The translations under genes were made by a program, and so were the position numbers. A DNA stretch of 64,000 bases from NCBI GenBank assembly GCA_003254905.1, contig QANU01006985.1, positions 916,928 through 980,927 of the forward strand, in the 5' to 3' direction. Below are positions 1-12,710 of this stretch, piece by piece. The notes beneath the pieces are model-generated. The model did not search any database. It had not been told where the DNA came from and saw only the letters and a program-made list of their open reading frames with translations. The stretch comes from Nissolia schottii. Taxonomy: Eukaryota > Streptophyta > Magnoliopsida > Fabales > Fabaceae. Positions within the stretch are counted from its first letter, which is position 1. Every line of letters begins with the position of its first letter.

Positions 1-159
1 TATATATATATATATATATATATATTAAATTTATAATGAGTTAAATAAAAATAATATAGATTCTTGATTGGTCTGAACATAAAAAGTGTAATTTTTTTTA
101 ATTATGCTGACTAATTAGATCATTAAGGAAAAAAGAAGAAAAAATTTAAAAAAATGAAA

Positions 160-305
160 ATTCGAGATTGGGTGGGGTGAGTATGGGGTAGACATAAATT
201 ACCTGTGGTTGGAACATGGGGCGGGGAGTGGGGGCAAGATTTGAGTGAACCGGACAAAGATGGATAATAGAAAACCCGCCCCGTTATGCGTCATTGCCAT
301 CCCTA
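160..305 (-). mobile_element. hAT-like MITE remnant
   Basis: Read on the minus strand the segment begins TAGGGATGGCAATGACGC and runs into a GGGGCGGGTTTT stretch, a terminus of a type common among plant non-autonomous hAT elements. Only this end is clear; the other end and an 8-bp target duplication were not found, so it is probably truncated. Confidence 0.4.
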
Positions 306-484
306 GCTAAGGAAGATTGACTTGCACATTTAGTAAGAAACGACCTTAAATCTTGCAAAGATGCAAAGTCAATTTTTTTATTGTCTGTATGAGAATCACT
401 TTAGTGAATAATATATAAGTATTATTCGTTTATTCTTAAGATGATCGGTGTCAAACCTGTGAAATAACGATAGTAGTGGGAGAG

Positions 485-486
485 TA

Positions 487-535
<49 letters not shown>

Positions 536-562
536 TATACATATATATATATGTATGTATGT
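485..562. repeat. Compound AT/GT microsatellite
   Basis: An AT run passes into a GT run of about twelve units and then back into AT/GTAT units. It lies in a gene-free spacer and is expected to be length-polymorphic. Confidence 0.9.
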
Positions 563-3500
563 ATTTTTAAGTTGTATATTTACAATGGAGGGTGAGCCTA
601 TTTATAGGTTAAAAACTCAACGGTCAAAAAACAAATTACAATCAATCAAATATTTACAAGATTATAATTAAATCAAATCATTTACCATCATTAGCAAAAC
701 CCACGTAAACTTTCATCATTATTAAAAAAAAAATGAGGTTGACAAATATTCATCCTGGTTACATGTGTGGGATCAAACTGGAAGATACAACATCATGTGC
801 GTACTCAGCTCTGTTGTTTTTAAGGCCACACATTCCCTATCCATTACTAATTTTGCATAAAGTCTATAGTATCAGAAAAAACCAGTGGCCAAGAAACAAG
901 TGATAATGAAATATGCTTACTCATTGTGACTACTCCCCCGTGTACTAGCTAGCAATTCCCATTGAAAGTGATAACTGCTAAGTTCATGCAACTTAAAACT
1001 TTTTATTTTTTCTTCTCATTTGGTATGATGTCGTTGTTTTGCTTTGGTATATCCCTTTTGGGTCGTATAGTTAATTTCCTTCAATTAATGTTCCATTAAA
1101 AGACATTTAATATGATTGATTAGCATTCATGTTTCCTTTGTTAGTAAATGATGTTTACTTATGTCCTTGGCTCCAAGCTACTTCCGATGGAAAACAACCT
1201 AAATCATTCGCAATTATGAGAAACATCATCCGCGAAAACATCACTTAATTAGGAGTATCTTGGATACTTAATTAAGGGACAAATCAGGAAAAAAAAACCT
1301 GCTACAAAGTTTAGAGGATTTTACTTTACAGTTTGCGGTACAAATTATTCTCTGTATTTTAAAATAAGTTTAATTTCTATCTACCGATAAAGTAAAATGT
1401 TTTACATTCAATCAGATTTTTTGATGCACGTGATTTTTGAAGAAGTAAGAGAAAGTAATTATTTATACTAATATGACAATATTTGATTGATTGACAATGT
1501 AAAAATATTTTACAATGTCAATGGATAAAAATTAAACTCTTTTAAAATATATATTTTGTCCTCCAAAGCCAAAGATGGTTCACACAGCTTATAAGTAATA
1601 GACTCATATCTCAAAAAGACGTGAACACTTTAGTGAGTGGTAGGTACATATCTTGTAAGTGTTCAAAGAGTTTGAGAACATGTCTTAACTCAAGTGAATT
1701 GACCGGTGTCAAACTCACTTAAATTTTTGTTTATANTTCATTTCAAAAAAATGAAAAAAAGTGTGTGCTTATTATTTATTTTTTTAAAAGTCACTCCACG
1801 AAAGCCATTTGTCTAATTATTCTCTTAATAGCCTTTATAAATAAAATGATGTTTGACAATAATATTATTTATTCTTTCTATTTTGCCCCCAAAAATTACT
1901 TCTTCATAGCATTATTCTGGGAGCATTGCGACTGATGATTATTGTGTAGTATTGTCACTTAGGCCACATTTGATACCAAAGATAGAACATAGGGAATTAG
2001 GGATAAAGGCTGAGAAAATATATATCATTTCAGATCCTAATTTTGTGTCCTTTTAGACAAAAAGAACTCGTGGCTCTTCTATTTTAAATTTAATAAAATA
2101 TAAAAAATACAAAAAAAAATATTTTCATATCTTTATTTCTTTATCTTATCCTTGAAACCTAACGCAATTTTATAGTAACATCATCAATTCTCAAAAACTC
2201 CAATAATTTAAGCTTTTATTTATTTATTTAAAAGGAAGACCATAAAAAAATGGTTGGTCTTAGTACTATAGGTGATGTCTCAGTGTCTCTACCTCCTAGA
2301 AAAATGAAACAAGAGTTAGATATATGAGAAAGGAAAGTCTCAATCGAAGAAGAAGAAAAAGGTGGGACAGAAATGGAGTGAAGGGATCCGCTACGACAGC
2401 AAGGACGTGAAGTGGGCCCTACACGGGCCTTTGATTTGGTCTGAAAGAGTGGACCCACTTGTTGAGGAGCCCAAACGTGAGATCATAAATCCACCTTCAT
2501 CGATGTTATGGTATCAACTATGGACACCTCTTCACAACATTGACTCAGCCCAATAGTTATTTCAGAGTCTGACATTGTATGCATTATATGGAGAGAATTT
2601 CTTTCAAATGTTTGATACATCACTTTTTATTGCTTTCATGTTGAAGTGATATAAAAATTAATGATCCTTATAATAATATCTGTATGTTATTTATAGTATT
2701 GATCCAAAAAGCAGATCTTAATTTTTTTCACATCATTTTACAATTTTTTTCTGAGTTTCATTTTAATCATATCAATTTGTCCATATATTTTTTTTATATC
2801 TAAATTTTTATGGCATCTAATTAAGTGTATTATAGTATAGATTAGACTAGTCGCCAAAAAAATAGTATAGGTTTGATCAATTTAAACAGCTAGATTGTTT
2901 ATTGCTGACAATAGTTACATTACCTTTATCATAAAAAATAGTTACATTAATTAATATTGTAATAGAGTTTAATTTTATGAAAGAGGTTTATGATAGTCTT
3001 TTTATCAAAACTCAAAAGCATATATACTCATATTTTATATTAATAAATTGAATTTTAAATGTTACATTAAGTTACATACATATCATGTGATAACATACAA
3101 TATTATTTATACATATAATAAATAATAAAGTGGATTCTTTACTCTACTACCCCATTTCCCATTTGCCGTCCAAATTTCACTTTTCCATTTTTACCCTTCC
3201 CACTATAACTGCTCACTTTTCATCTTTTACTTTAATCACCGCCTCCCAATTTTTTTATAACGTCTTCCTTGTATTCTTTCATACTCCCATTGTCTTGATA
3301 CTTAATATTTTGTTATCAAAAGTCAATAAAAAATTTAGATACATGAAGTGTTTGCAACCCTCTAATTATATATAAAGAACATTCTTTTTATAATTAACTT
3401 TTGGCCATTAAAATATTTTTTTAAGTTCATTATCATATTATTAGTGGGCATTGACAGACACTTTGTGTATATCAAGTATTTGATAAATTATATATGGTGT

Positions 3501-6500
3501 AGCAGATAAAAATATAATGGAGTGGGATATGGGAGATGTTCATGATTTTTCTTTGTAATGGTAAAGGTGGTTAGTAAATATATTCTGGGGGAGTGATGAG
3601 ATGTTTCCATGATTTTTTAGAAAAAAATTTGTGCTGAGGGTGGCTTTTTATATTTAATTTTTTTATTTTATTAACTAATTAATTAATGGATTTGAAAAAT
3701 AAATTCAATGGAGTTTGTAGAGACCAAAATATAGTTACTTTTGCTATTTTCTTTATATATATATTGTATAGATTATTTATAATATTTTGTCTACTCGACC
3801 TATTAATCTACGACATTCTAATAACTGTTATAACTCACATCCTAATAACTACTATAACCCACTAACATTTTTTTCATTAAATTAGTTCTTAATTACGTAT
3901 AATATAATTAACCATATTAATACTTATAAAATTAAAAATATGGTTTCACAAACACGTAAGTGCCTGTCAAGTCACTAATTAGTTATAATTTTAATGAATT
4001 TTTTCTTTTGATACAATTGGTTAAAAATCAAGATAGGAAAATTTTATATTTTTTATTCATTAGCAGAACCCGATTTATGTAAAGAACACATAAACATGCT
4101 TGTTCTTGTTAGAATGAACACTTCTTTTTTTGATAGAATACATTTCATTTTCATGTCTAATTTCTTTTTCTAATTCTTTCCCTTCATTTTCCACTTTCCA
4201 CTCACGTATAGTATCTCAAAAATGTCAATTATGAAATAATAAATAACATTTTATTTCTTGCAACGATTCATATTAATTAATTCAAGGATCTGCATGGTAC
4301 TAACAATTGTCAGATGATCGATCCCACATGTTCAATTATTGCCAACAAAACCATGTGCTGTGGAGAGACAAATGAATTAGACTGACCTAAAATGTTCTAC
4401 AATGCCTGCTATCTTCTATAGCTGCAAGGACTTCGTAAATTTGATTTTTGAAGGACACAGATTCAATAATATGCATGGTTGTTTAGATTCACAAATAAAC
4501 CTATGCTTCTACCCCATCGATCTTGTTTACTTGCACAAATAATATTATTTAGATTTATTGATCATCAGACACCGTGTTAATTCATGGTAATGGTAGTGTC
4601 ATGCATGCATAGTTAATTTCTTGTGGAAATATTCTATCAATATCATGTAAAAAAGTATAGGGTTTCAAATCTATCACTATAGATTTAAGCACATGGCATA
4701 AAATGCTACCCAACGCCACAATAATGGAAAGGCCTATAAATTAATGCCAACAACAAACAATATTCCACCTCATCGTCAGATAAAGGAGACATGAGTAACT
4801 GTTTTGATGATTGCATGGACAATAATCTGGTCTCACCAGAAATCATGAGTGAAAGTAGTTAATTTTGGTCATATAATTATATAATTGACTTCTACATATA
4901 TAATTTTTAATTTCGACTATACAATTGTATAGTTAAGATTTACTTCCATGACTCTCACAAAGTTAATCGCTCTACTCGCTTGAGGATGGCCATTGTAATC
5001 ATTTGTCAATAAACATTATTCTTTTTCAGCTGACCACTTTTTTTTTCTTTTGGGTCAAAACAGCTGACCAGTGTACTTATTAAAAGGAAAAAAAAAAGTA
5101 ACTGTCAATACTTCATTTCTCAAAATTATAAAAACGATGTTTATCATAATTTATCTATTTAAGAAAAATTGTCTCCCATAATTTTATACTACCGTTTGTC
5201 AAAAAAGGACGCACCGACCAATGAGCAAATTCCCCAATTTTTTTTTTTTGGGGGGAGGGGGTTTATTTTTATATATTTATTTTTGTTTCTGAAGCAAATT
5301 CCCCACTTAGGAATATATCCGATGGGCTTCAGGGCCTGCAGTGGACTTTAAGAGGGTTCGGCCCATCTAATAAGAATAATCTGGCAACCCAATGAATATC
5401 CTCAGACCCAAAAAAATATGAATAATGCACCAACTGAATAGGTCCTGGTCCACTGAGACTCACTGTTTGAAGTAGCTCCCCAAAATAAGGAGGGAAAAAA
5501 AAAAACCCTTTTAATGGCACCAACGAGGTAAACTGGCTAAAAAAAAAACACTCCAAACATTTATCTTGCATTTACTCTTTATTAAAATCAAAACTAACAT
5601 TTATTCATAAAGTAAATAAACAATTGGAAAAAGAAAAAAAAAATTAAATTGCACACGAATAGGTCAAGCATTTAATATCCTCTATTTTATGGCATCATCC
5701 ATATATAATTGTTCATGGAATGATGAATTATCTCATATTAAATATGGTATGTTTAGTCATATTATGATAGAGAAAGTCGCAAACATTTAAATTGAATCTT
5801 ACCAATTTTAAGAGTGTTTTACTAATTTAAAATATTTATGTTTTTTTCTCTTATAACATGACCAAATATTACCATATTTAATATGATAGGATCTATTCCC
5901 TATTCTTAATAAGCAATGTGAAGTGAAAAATATTTCGAGAAAAGAGAGTCGTGTGTGTTAGTAATTAGGCATACAAACATTTGGCTCATTCTTTGGATTC
6001 ACACTTCACATGTGACGTCGATTGTTTTGTTTAGTAGAGATTGTGTCCATTGGGCATGGAAAGAAAATCTTGCTCCTTGTCTTTAGTATGTATATTAGGT
6101 TCGATAATTTCCAACAGAGAGAATGTAACCTTAACCTTCTTTTTGATGATGAAAGCTAGAAGTTACCCTTAACCTTTTAAAAGCAACGACTTTGTATTGT
6201 AACAACTTTTTGAATTGGTTGAGACAAAGGATTGTGGGTAGAATGGGTAGTTGCATGTGCTTTTCGTAGACATTTGCGATATATTGGTTGCAGGCAGAAT
6301 TATGGGCAAGTGTTGTTTGTGTGAGATTGGAAAATTATGGGGATTAATTTTTGATATGACAATAAAATCAACTTTGGTTTACCTATTCTCACTTTCCATC
6401 CAACTCCATCTATTCTATTTGTCATTTATATATTTCCCCCCTTGTTACCGTCTTACCGATCATTGCATTTAATTTTATCAGTTTACAAGGAGCAAACCAC

Positions 6501-7489
6501 AACACAAAAATTTAAAAATAAAATAACAATAACTCAATTATAGAGTATGTGTATATGTATTTAGAATGTTGATTTTTGTTCTTAAAATTAGTAAGGATAA
6601 ATATTCCTTATTACTCATACCTATTTAATATTTTGTTACCCGTACTTATATTCATATTTATCATGAATAACCATTATTCATACCCATTAAGATTTAAGTT
6701 CCCATGAGTATTCGTTTGCATCCACAAAATTTGCTAAAAATTAAAAAAAAAATTAAAAATTACTATCAAATATATATATAATATATTACAATATAGTACC
6801 ACTAACAAATTGCAATTTTAATCAACAAAATGCATAATAAAATTTAAAAACTTTATAGATACAAATGAATTAAAATTTTTAGTTTTATATTTTTATATAT
6901 AAGTAAAGATGTCTACATAATTATACATATTAATGAGTAATTAATAAATATTCATGAGTTGGATACCTTAATTTCCCTGTGCATATTTGTTAGTAAATGA
7001 GTATAAAACCCATTCTTGTGAGAAAGAAATTTACAAGCATGTCCGTACTTATCGTGGATAATAGTCGTAGGTATTAGGTATTTTATGGGTATCGCACGAT
7101 AATAGTCGTAGGTATTTAAGTTTAGGGGTATTTGCGATCCACGATATGTAGCTTTCTCCCACTTTAACTAACTGTATAGTAGATGGAAAGTAAATATAAA
7201 TAAGAGATTATTAAGTACAATGCATTCATTGAAAATGTTCGTAAAATAATTTTACACTCTCATACGATAGAAATAAACAAAAAAAAAAAACTAAACTGTC
7301 ATAAATGAGGGTGAATGGCCATGATTATTGTGCCAACCCATTGAACACATCTTGTGAGAGGTATGATATTTTTCTTTTAAAAATTTATCCATATAAAATT
7401 ACTTTACGCTAGTGTATTGTAATTAATTTCTATAAATACCCTAAAAAACTATGTTAATTTATGGGGTTATTTTTCTGTTTAATAAGAGT

Positions 7490-7760
7490 TTTTAATTTTT
7501 ACAAAAATTTTAGTGACATTTTACAAAACCCCCACCTATAAGTATGTCACAATCTAATTGTGGAAGTTTTTAACTCCCACCTAACCAACTTCCATTCTCG
7601 TTTTGTGATAGTTTTTAACCATTTTGTGACATTTTTAAACCTCCTTAAAATAGTAACATTTTTCATTTTATTTTTGACAATCTTAAACTCTCTTTAACCT
7701 TGTTTTATTAGTTACAATTGTAAAACCTCCCCAATATAACTACCACAAAATATGAACTAA
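7490..7760. repeat. Probable CACTA subterminal repeat region
   Basis: Related short motifs recur: a GTGACATTTT or GTGATAGTTTTTAA core followed by ACCTCC or ACTCCC appears around 7511, 7545, 7605, 7627, 7670 and 7705. CACTA elements carry clustered subterminal motifs that bind the TNPA-type protein. The assignment rests on position and repetition, not on a match to a known family. Confidence 0.35.
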
Positions 7761-8064
7761 GAGTAAGGGAAAGCTGTGGTGATTTAAATTTTTTATTTGG
7801 AGATAAATTATAATCTTTTTATGAGGTTATTTTTTAAAATTATTTTTAATAATTGAACAATTCTATCATTTTCTTAATAAAATCTCTAAAGAATTCACAA
7901 CTTCAAATTCATAAAATAAAAAACTCTAAAGTGTTCATATTCAAATTCATAATGAAATTCAAGCAGTGAATTAAAAATCATAACAAAGTTATAATAGCTT
8001 CATTAGACTTGAAAAAAAAAAAGTTTCATTAAAAATTATCCAAAAGTAGATAATAAAAAAAACC

Positions 8065-8158
8065 CACACTAAACATTCTCTTGATGAGTCATGTTACTGC
8101 ATCCCGAGAATCTTCGAGTATGCATTGATGTAGTAGGCTCACTTCCATCATCACTTGG
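8065..8158 (-). pseudogene. Possible last exon of the CACTA element's coding region
   Basis: On the minus strand an AG acceptor (just right of 8158) is followed by an open frame ending at a TAG stop near 8069, reading P-S-D-D-G-S-E-P-T-T-S-M-H near its start. It is polar and Ser/Thr-rich, and lies downstream of the transposase in the same orientation. There is no domain to confirm it, so it is a splice-and-frame inference. Confidence 0.3.
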
Positions 8159-8423
8159 CTAAAATAATAATAAGATTAAGTTAGAAATATTATATGCTAT
8201 AAATTTTGCCTATTATATGCTGGACAAAACAATAATAGTAAAGAATGAGTTTATATATCAAGTATATGATGCATTTTCTTTCAAAACACTTACAACTAAG
8301 TTTATGGGACTTTGTAGTACCTCTATTATATCTATTACATCATTCTAACAATAGTTTGTACCTCTAATACAGTATACTTCCATTGTTAACATCATCTTAT
8401 TCTTTTTTGCTATATATACTAAA

Positions 8424-8800
8424 CTAATTCGGTCTGGATGTACCTATTGCCTCTACAACCCATAAGATGCATGTACCTATTGCCTCTACAACCCAATAGT
8501 TTGGATTCACATGTCCAACCACAAGTCCAGAAAAGAAATTTGTAGGATCATTTGGCGAGGTGGACCATGTGAATGACCATGTGGTGGGGCTTGAACTGGT
8601 GGTGGGAGCTTTGAGGACCATCTGAATAGCCATGTAAATGACCATGTAGTGGGGGCTTGAATTGGCGGTGGGAACTTTGAAGGACCCACCGAGTAGCCGT
8701 GTGAATGACCATGTGGTGGGGCTTGAACTAGTGGTGGAAGCTTGTTTCAAATTGTTAAGACAAATTAGAGTAAGTTTGCCAATGCACAATTTAGAATCAC
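8424..8800 (-). pseudogene. Proline/histidine-rich repeat coding remnant of the CACTA element
   Basis: The minus strand is open for about 120 codons and encodes a repeated Pro/Ser/Thr-rich segment; a second frame over 8507-8689 reads a Pro-His-Gly-rich repeat (PPHGHSHG), so the frame has probably shifted. Underlying DNA repeats: three copies of a unit of about 65 bp beginning AATGACCATGT (near 8572, 8636 and 8703), and two copies of GTACCTATTGCCTCTACAAC (near 8440 and 8477). Low-complexity linkers of this kind occur in plant En/Spm-type proteins. It is downstream of the TNP2-like region and shares its strand. Confidence 0.4.
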
Positions 8801-9146
8801 ATATCGGTGAGCTTGTAATTTTTGTTTCTGAGTTAAAGTGAACGTTGAGGAAACGTTACCTAATCGAGGAAAGATAGAGGATGTTTCTAAACAATCATCA
8901 TCATGAGCGAGATCATCACAAACACGTTTAGATCTGTTGAACATTGTCTCTATATCCTCGATATAACGGGAACAAAAAGTAAGAGACTCTTCAGCTAAGT
9001 AACCCTCAGTTATAGAACCTTTTGGTTGTGCCTTATTTTGTACAAATGACTTGAGATGACCTAGTCCCCTAAAAAATGGTAGAAATTAAAAATGATATCT
9101 TCAGGGACCTAAATATATATGATAAGAAATTAAAAACATAAATGTT

Positions 9147-10896
9147 TCACCTTTCCACAGGATATATATGTGTGTGTGTGTGTGTGTATCCATATCGATA
9201 ATGCATTGGACCTCCAAGCTTTAATTCTTCTACTAGATGTACCGTTAAATGAACCATGACCATAAAGAACAATGGAGGAAATAACATCTCTAGATAACAA
9301 AGTGTAATCACAATGCGATCTTGGAGCTTATCAAGATTAGAAACATTCAAACTTTTATCACAGAGGATCCTAAAAAACGAGCAAAACTCCACCAAGACCA
9401 CCGTTACATGGTCTGGTAACACATTACGAATTGCTAATAGTAGCAATTGTTCTGTGATAATGTGGCTGTTGTGACTTTTCAACCCACAGATCTTTTTTTG
9501 TTCCTCGTCAACATGTCTAGAGATGTTACTTGAGTAGCCATCTGGTACTCTAACAATCTTCAAAGTTCTAAGAAACAGCTTTTTGGTATCACATATCAAT
9601 GAAAACAAAGCAAGGCGATATGTCCCATTATCATTCGGCCATAGATCCTCCCTTATGTCCATTTTTCTTAGATCTTTTCTGGCATCTAAATGGTCTTTTG
9701 ATTTGGATTTCTCATGAAGCAGAGTATATATGATATTGTCACATACATTCTTTTCGATGTGCATAAAATCTAGATTATGACGCAACAAGTTAGACTCCCA
9801 ATATGGAAGTTCAAAGAATATGCTCCTCTTATTCCATTGCTTAGATTTTTGTCTAGATCTTTTCCCCTTTCTCTTAAACACTGTTTTTTTTACCCAAATG
9901 TTATATTAACATTTCACACTTGTCTGAAAATGTCAATTCTTGATAACTTTATTGGCGGACCCCATTCCTCTATACTTCCATCAAAGTAAACAGAATTCCA
10001 TCTAAATCTATGATTATTTTCCAAAAGACATCGATGTTCCATAAAATACCACTTCTTACTATGAAGTAGATGAAGAGGTTCCGCGTCAAAGTTACAGGTT
10101 GGACAAGCCAAACCAGTGTGTGTCAACCAGATAAGTTTCCTAACCCTAGAAAGTTCCTTATTGTCCACAAAAGCGCTGCCTGCATTCTAAAAGTTTCCTT
10201 CAAAGACGAATCAAAGGTTTCCACACCATCATTCCATAGCTCATTTAGCTCCTTCACAAGAGGTTGCAAGTACACATCTATATAATTTCCAAACATTTGC
10301 TTACCTGGAATGATCATTGACAGAATGAAGGAAGTGTGCTTCATACACATCCAAGGTGAAAGGTTGTACAGAATTAAAAACAAAGGCCAAATGCTATAAG
10401 TAGAACTCCTAGTTCTGAAAGGATTAAAACCGCCACTTGTAAGACCTAAACGAACATTTCGAGGATCTAAAGCAAATTCAGGGTGTTCCTAATCAAATGT
10501 CTTCCATGCTTCACCATCCCTCGGATGTCTCATCAATTCATCTTTGTTATTTTGCAATGCATGCCATCTCATATGTTCAGCCGTCTTACTACATGCAAAT
10601 AACCTTTGCAGCCTTGGTTTCAACGGAAGGTATCGTAAAACCTTCGCAACCTGCTTCTTTTTCTTCTTAGGGTTCCATCTGAATATACCACAATGCTTGC
10701 ATGTTTCTTGCAAATTTGTTGCATCATCATCCAAATATAGCATACAGTCATTCGGGCATGCATATACTTTAGTGTATTCTAGACCAAGTTTGGTAATGAC
10801 TTTCTTAGCGACGTAAAAGGAAATAGGAAACTTTGCATCTTCAAATGTGTCTCTTAACAAATATAATATCATAGTCATCGCCAATTCCCTTGCCAA
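9147..10896 (-). pseudogene. TNP2-like CACTA transposase, broken
   Basis: This is the transposase that would cut and move a CACTA element in the nucleus. On the minus strand successive blocks match the TNP2 layout: an N-terminal block with a CPNDCMLY / CKHCG zinc-binding-like segment (10896-10489), a block with HPEFALDPRNVRLGL (10488-10420), a LACPTC block (10168-9914), and the hallmark HNLDFMHIEKNVCDN (about 9735-9782), followed by a DUF4218-like start (FPPLFF, then HLTVHLVEEL, about 9200-9270). Breaks seen: a TAG after KTFD at about 10486-10488, a frame change near 10123-10150 in the LSGW region, another near 9900, and loss of most of the C-terminal part. The copy is therefore non-functional. 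The family identification is secure; the exact exon limits are not. Confidence 0.85.
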
Positions 10897-11116
10897 TTTA
10901 GGTATTAATAATAATCATCATATTATATTCATCAAGCAATCCTAACTAAGCTAAAATACTTTCTAAAAAATATTAAAATTATTTTCAGCAATACATAGGA
11001 GAAGGCAAGTAGGCAAGGTAAGAGCGAAGATCATGCATGGATTTAACATCAGAAGCATCCGAATTTGTGTTAATTTTGTGAGGAATAGTAAAAGAAAAAA
11101 TTAGAAGAAATTAAAG

Positions 11117-11678
11117 CTACGAATCTGAATACAAAAAGAACAAACCGGAAAAAGGAGAAGAAGGAGACATACCTAGAATGAATTGGAAAGAGAAGGCAAC
11201 GACGAAAAGGAGGAAACTGTGCGATCTGCATCTCGGCATCTCAACCAGCTTCTTCGTCTCTGCCCCCATCGACACACAGAGAGATATGATTTCGAAATGA
11301 AACTGAAAAAATATATAAATTGAATGCAATCCTAACCGTCGCTTCCTCCAAAACGGCGCCGTCCGGCTCCCGCTCCCCGCGCAGCTCTGCAATCGCGATG
11401 GCCAAAGCTCTGGTGCCAATCCTTATCCTCTCGGAAACCTCGTCTTCGTCGTCGTTGGAGCGATTATGCCACGTCAGCTTGTGGATGTTGGAGAGCAAGC
11501 CACCGATCTGACTCAAACAGGCGGGGCGATGGGAGAGGAGGAGATTGAGGGCGGCGCGGAGGTCGGACGAGTCGGCGGTGTGGTGGCGGAGCAGGGAGGG
11601 GAACAGTAGAGGAAGGGAGCAATGAGAATGAGAGGGATTGACAATGAGCGTGAGATTAAAATTTGTTATTTTTATCAA
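11117..11678 (-). CDS. Exon-like GC-richer stretch inside the CACTA end (possible captured host sequence)
   Basis: Two minus-strand frames look coding compared with the AT-rich surroundings. One (11678-11241) is Leu/Ala/Arg-rich with no early stop over about 120 codons and includes RAALNLLLSHRPACLSQIGG. The other (11270-11162) starts MGAETKKLVEMPRCRSHSF, continues into a hydrophobic signal-peptide-like run ending FQFIL, and stops at a good donor (CTAG|GTATGT, near 11172). I do not recognise either protein. The stretch lies between the CACTA terminus at 11815 and the transposase, where captured gene fragments are often found, but it could also be an accessory ORF of the element. Confidence 0.3.
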
Positions 11679-11799
11679 TTTTGTGAAATAAATAAATAGA
11701 TTTGATGGTTAAATGAGATATTTTAAAAATACCGCAAATAAAACATATAATGGAGTTTTTTTATTTTTTAATTCTTACAATTAAATTCTCACAAATTTC

Positions 11800-11815
11800 T
11801 TTATTTCTTGTAGTG
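11800..11815 (-). repeat. CACTA terminal inverted repeat (one end)
   Basis: Minus-strand CACTACAAGAAATAAA. The outer CACTA and following CAAGAAA match the terminus shared by many plant CACTA families. The same CACTACAAGAAA string opens the unrelated element at 57513. Confidence 0.75.
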
Positions 11816-12047
11816 ATAATATGTAAACTTTATTATAAATTAAAAAAAAACTTTAATATAAATAATTGACATAATATTTTTGAATCTTAATTAATCAGCT
11901 ATTGTTATTAATTATTTATTTAACATATTAATATTGTATAGGGTATTGACTACTTAAATCATAAATTTCTTTCAATAGTTGGGAAGAATATCTTAACCCT
12001 TGATTCTGATTGACAAGAAATAAAAGCGAGAAGGGAGGTGATGTCTT

Positions 12048-12229
12048 TTTTTTTTTTTTAGGTTGTCTGTCCGGTATCGAAGGCTTAGTTTTGACTAATC
12101 CGGGTCGACCTAGGTGCGCTATGACGGGTGAGTTTTCCAGCGGAGATAACTGCGTTCACAAGGTCTCGAACTCGGGACCTTACTTAAGCGATACCAAGCC
12201 GCTTACCACTTAGACCAACCCCCGTTGGT
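12048..12229 (-). mobile_element. tRNA-derived SINE
   Basis: Read on the minus strand, a tRNA-like head carries an A box (TGGTCTAAGTGG, 12206-12217) and a B box (AGTTCGAGACC, 12162-12172) at normal pol III spacing. The body then ends in a run of 13 or more A (12048-12059). Perfect 11-bp direct repeats GGTGATGTCTT flank it (12037-12047 and 12230-12240), the mark of insertion primed by LINE reverse transcriptase. The intact duplication and clean A-tail point to a fairly recent insertion. It has no protein-coding role. Confidence 0.92.
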
Positions 12230-12426
12230 GGTGATGTCTTGATTATTGAGTAGACAAAATAAAAATAAAATTTGTTTCTAGGTCCATATATTATCAAGCA
12301 AGTTTTAATTAAGTCTTTACAATTTAAAATGTGTAGTTATATGTCAATGGAACTCTTATGCTGAGTTTGGATAACACCACTTATGTGATTTTTATTAGCT
12401 TTTTATGGTTAAAAGTTAGTTTTATA

Positions 12427-12710
12427 CTCTCTCGATTTTAAAATAGTTGCCCATAATTTTATTTTGATATGCTTTAAAATAGTTGTCTACTTACTAATTA
12501 GTTTAGACGTCATTAATTATTTATTTTTTCTAATAACCCTATTAAATAAATCATCTCTCTCATTTATTTACTATAATAACTCTAACCACCTACTATAAAT
12601 AAGAATAATTAAGTAAATTACTATTAATTTTTCCTTATTTTCACAATTTCTAAACATTTTCTTAATATCTCCATAAAATAAAGTGGACAACTATTTCAAA
12701 ACGAAGGGAG
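12427..12710. mobile_element. Stowaway/mariner-like MITE
   Basis: The ends are inverted repeats: CTCTCTCGATTTTAAAATAG at the left and, on the other strand, CTCCCTTCGTTTTGAAATAG at the right. This is the CTCCCTYCGTTT-type terminus of plant mariner-derived MITEs. The interior is AT-rich and non-coding. Flanking TA is present at the left and TTA at the right, compatible with a TA target duplication. Confidence 0.7.

Larger units (their letters stand above)
1..7400. other. AT-rich intergenic spacer with no supported gene
   Basis: No reading frame here looks like a real protein: the longest open stretches are short, AT-biased and without recognisable motifs. Visible are a TA run at the very start, an AT/GT microsatellite at 489-560, a hAT-like MITE remnant ending at 305, one ambiguous base at 1736, a G+C-richer patch at 2370-2560 of unknown nature, and a degenerate repeat at 6600-7140 in which the string ATAATAGTCGTAGGTATT occurs twice (near 7056 and 7100). 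Confidence 0.6.
7400..11815 (-). mobile_element. Degenerate CACTA (En/Spm-type) DNA transposon
   Basis: The right end (11800-11815) read on the minus strand is CACTACAAGAAATAAAG, a standard plant CACTA terminus. Inside lies a minus-strand TNP2-like transposase (9147-10896) with later exon-like pieces down to 8065. At 7490-7760 short motifs of the GTGACATTTTTAAACCTCC / GTTTTTAACTCCC type recur, as expected of subterminal repeats, so I place the other end near 7400-7500. A matching CACTA terminus and the 3-bp target duplication were not found there, so the left border is approximate. Stops and frameshifts in the transposase make the copy non-autonomous. Confidence 0.6.

Noticed and set aside
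2228..2556. Overlapping frames of 64-76 codons on both strands in a G+C-richer patch
   Set aside because: No recognisable motif, no splice signals and open on both strands, as expected of a compositional effect.
10070..10816. Plus-strand frames across the CACTA transposase
   Set aside because: They are antisense to the well-identified TNP2-like sequence.
12048..12229. A tRNA gene on the minus strand
   Set aside because: The A-tail, target duplication and extended body show a SINE rather than a tRNA gene.
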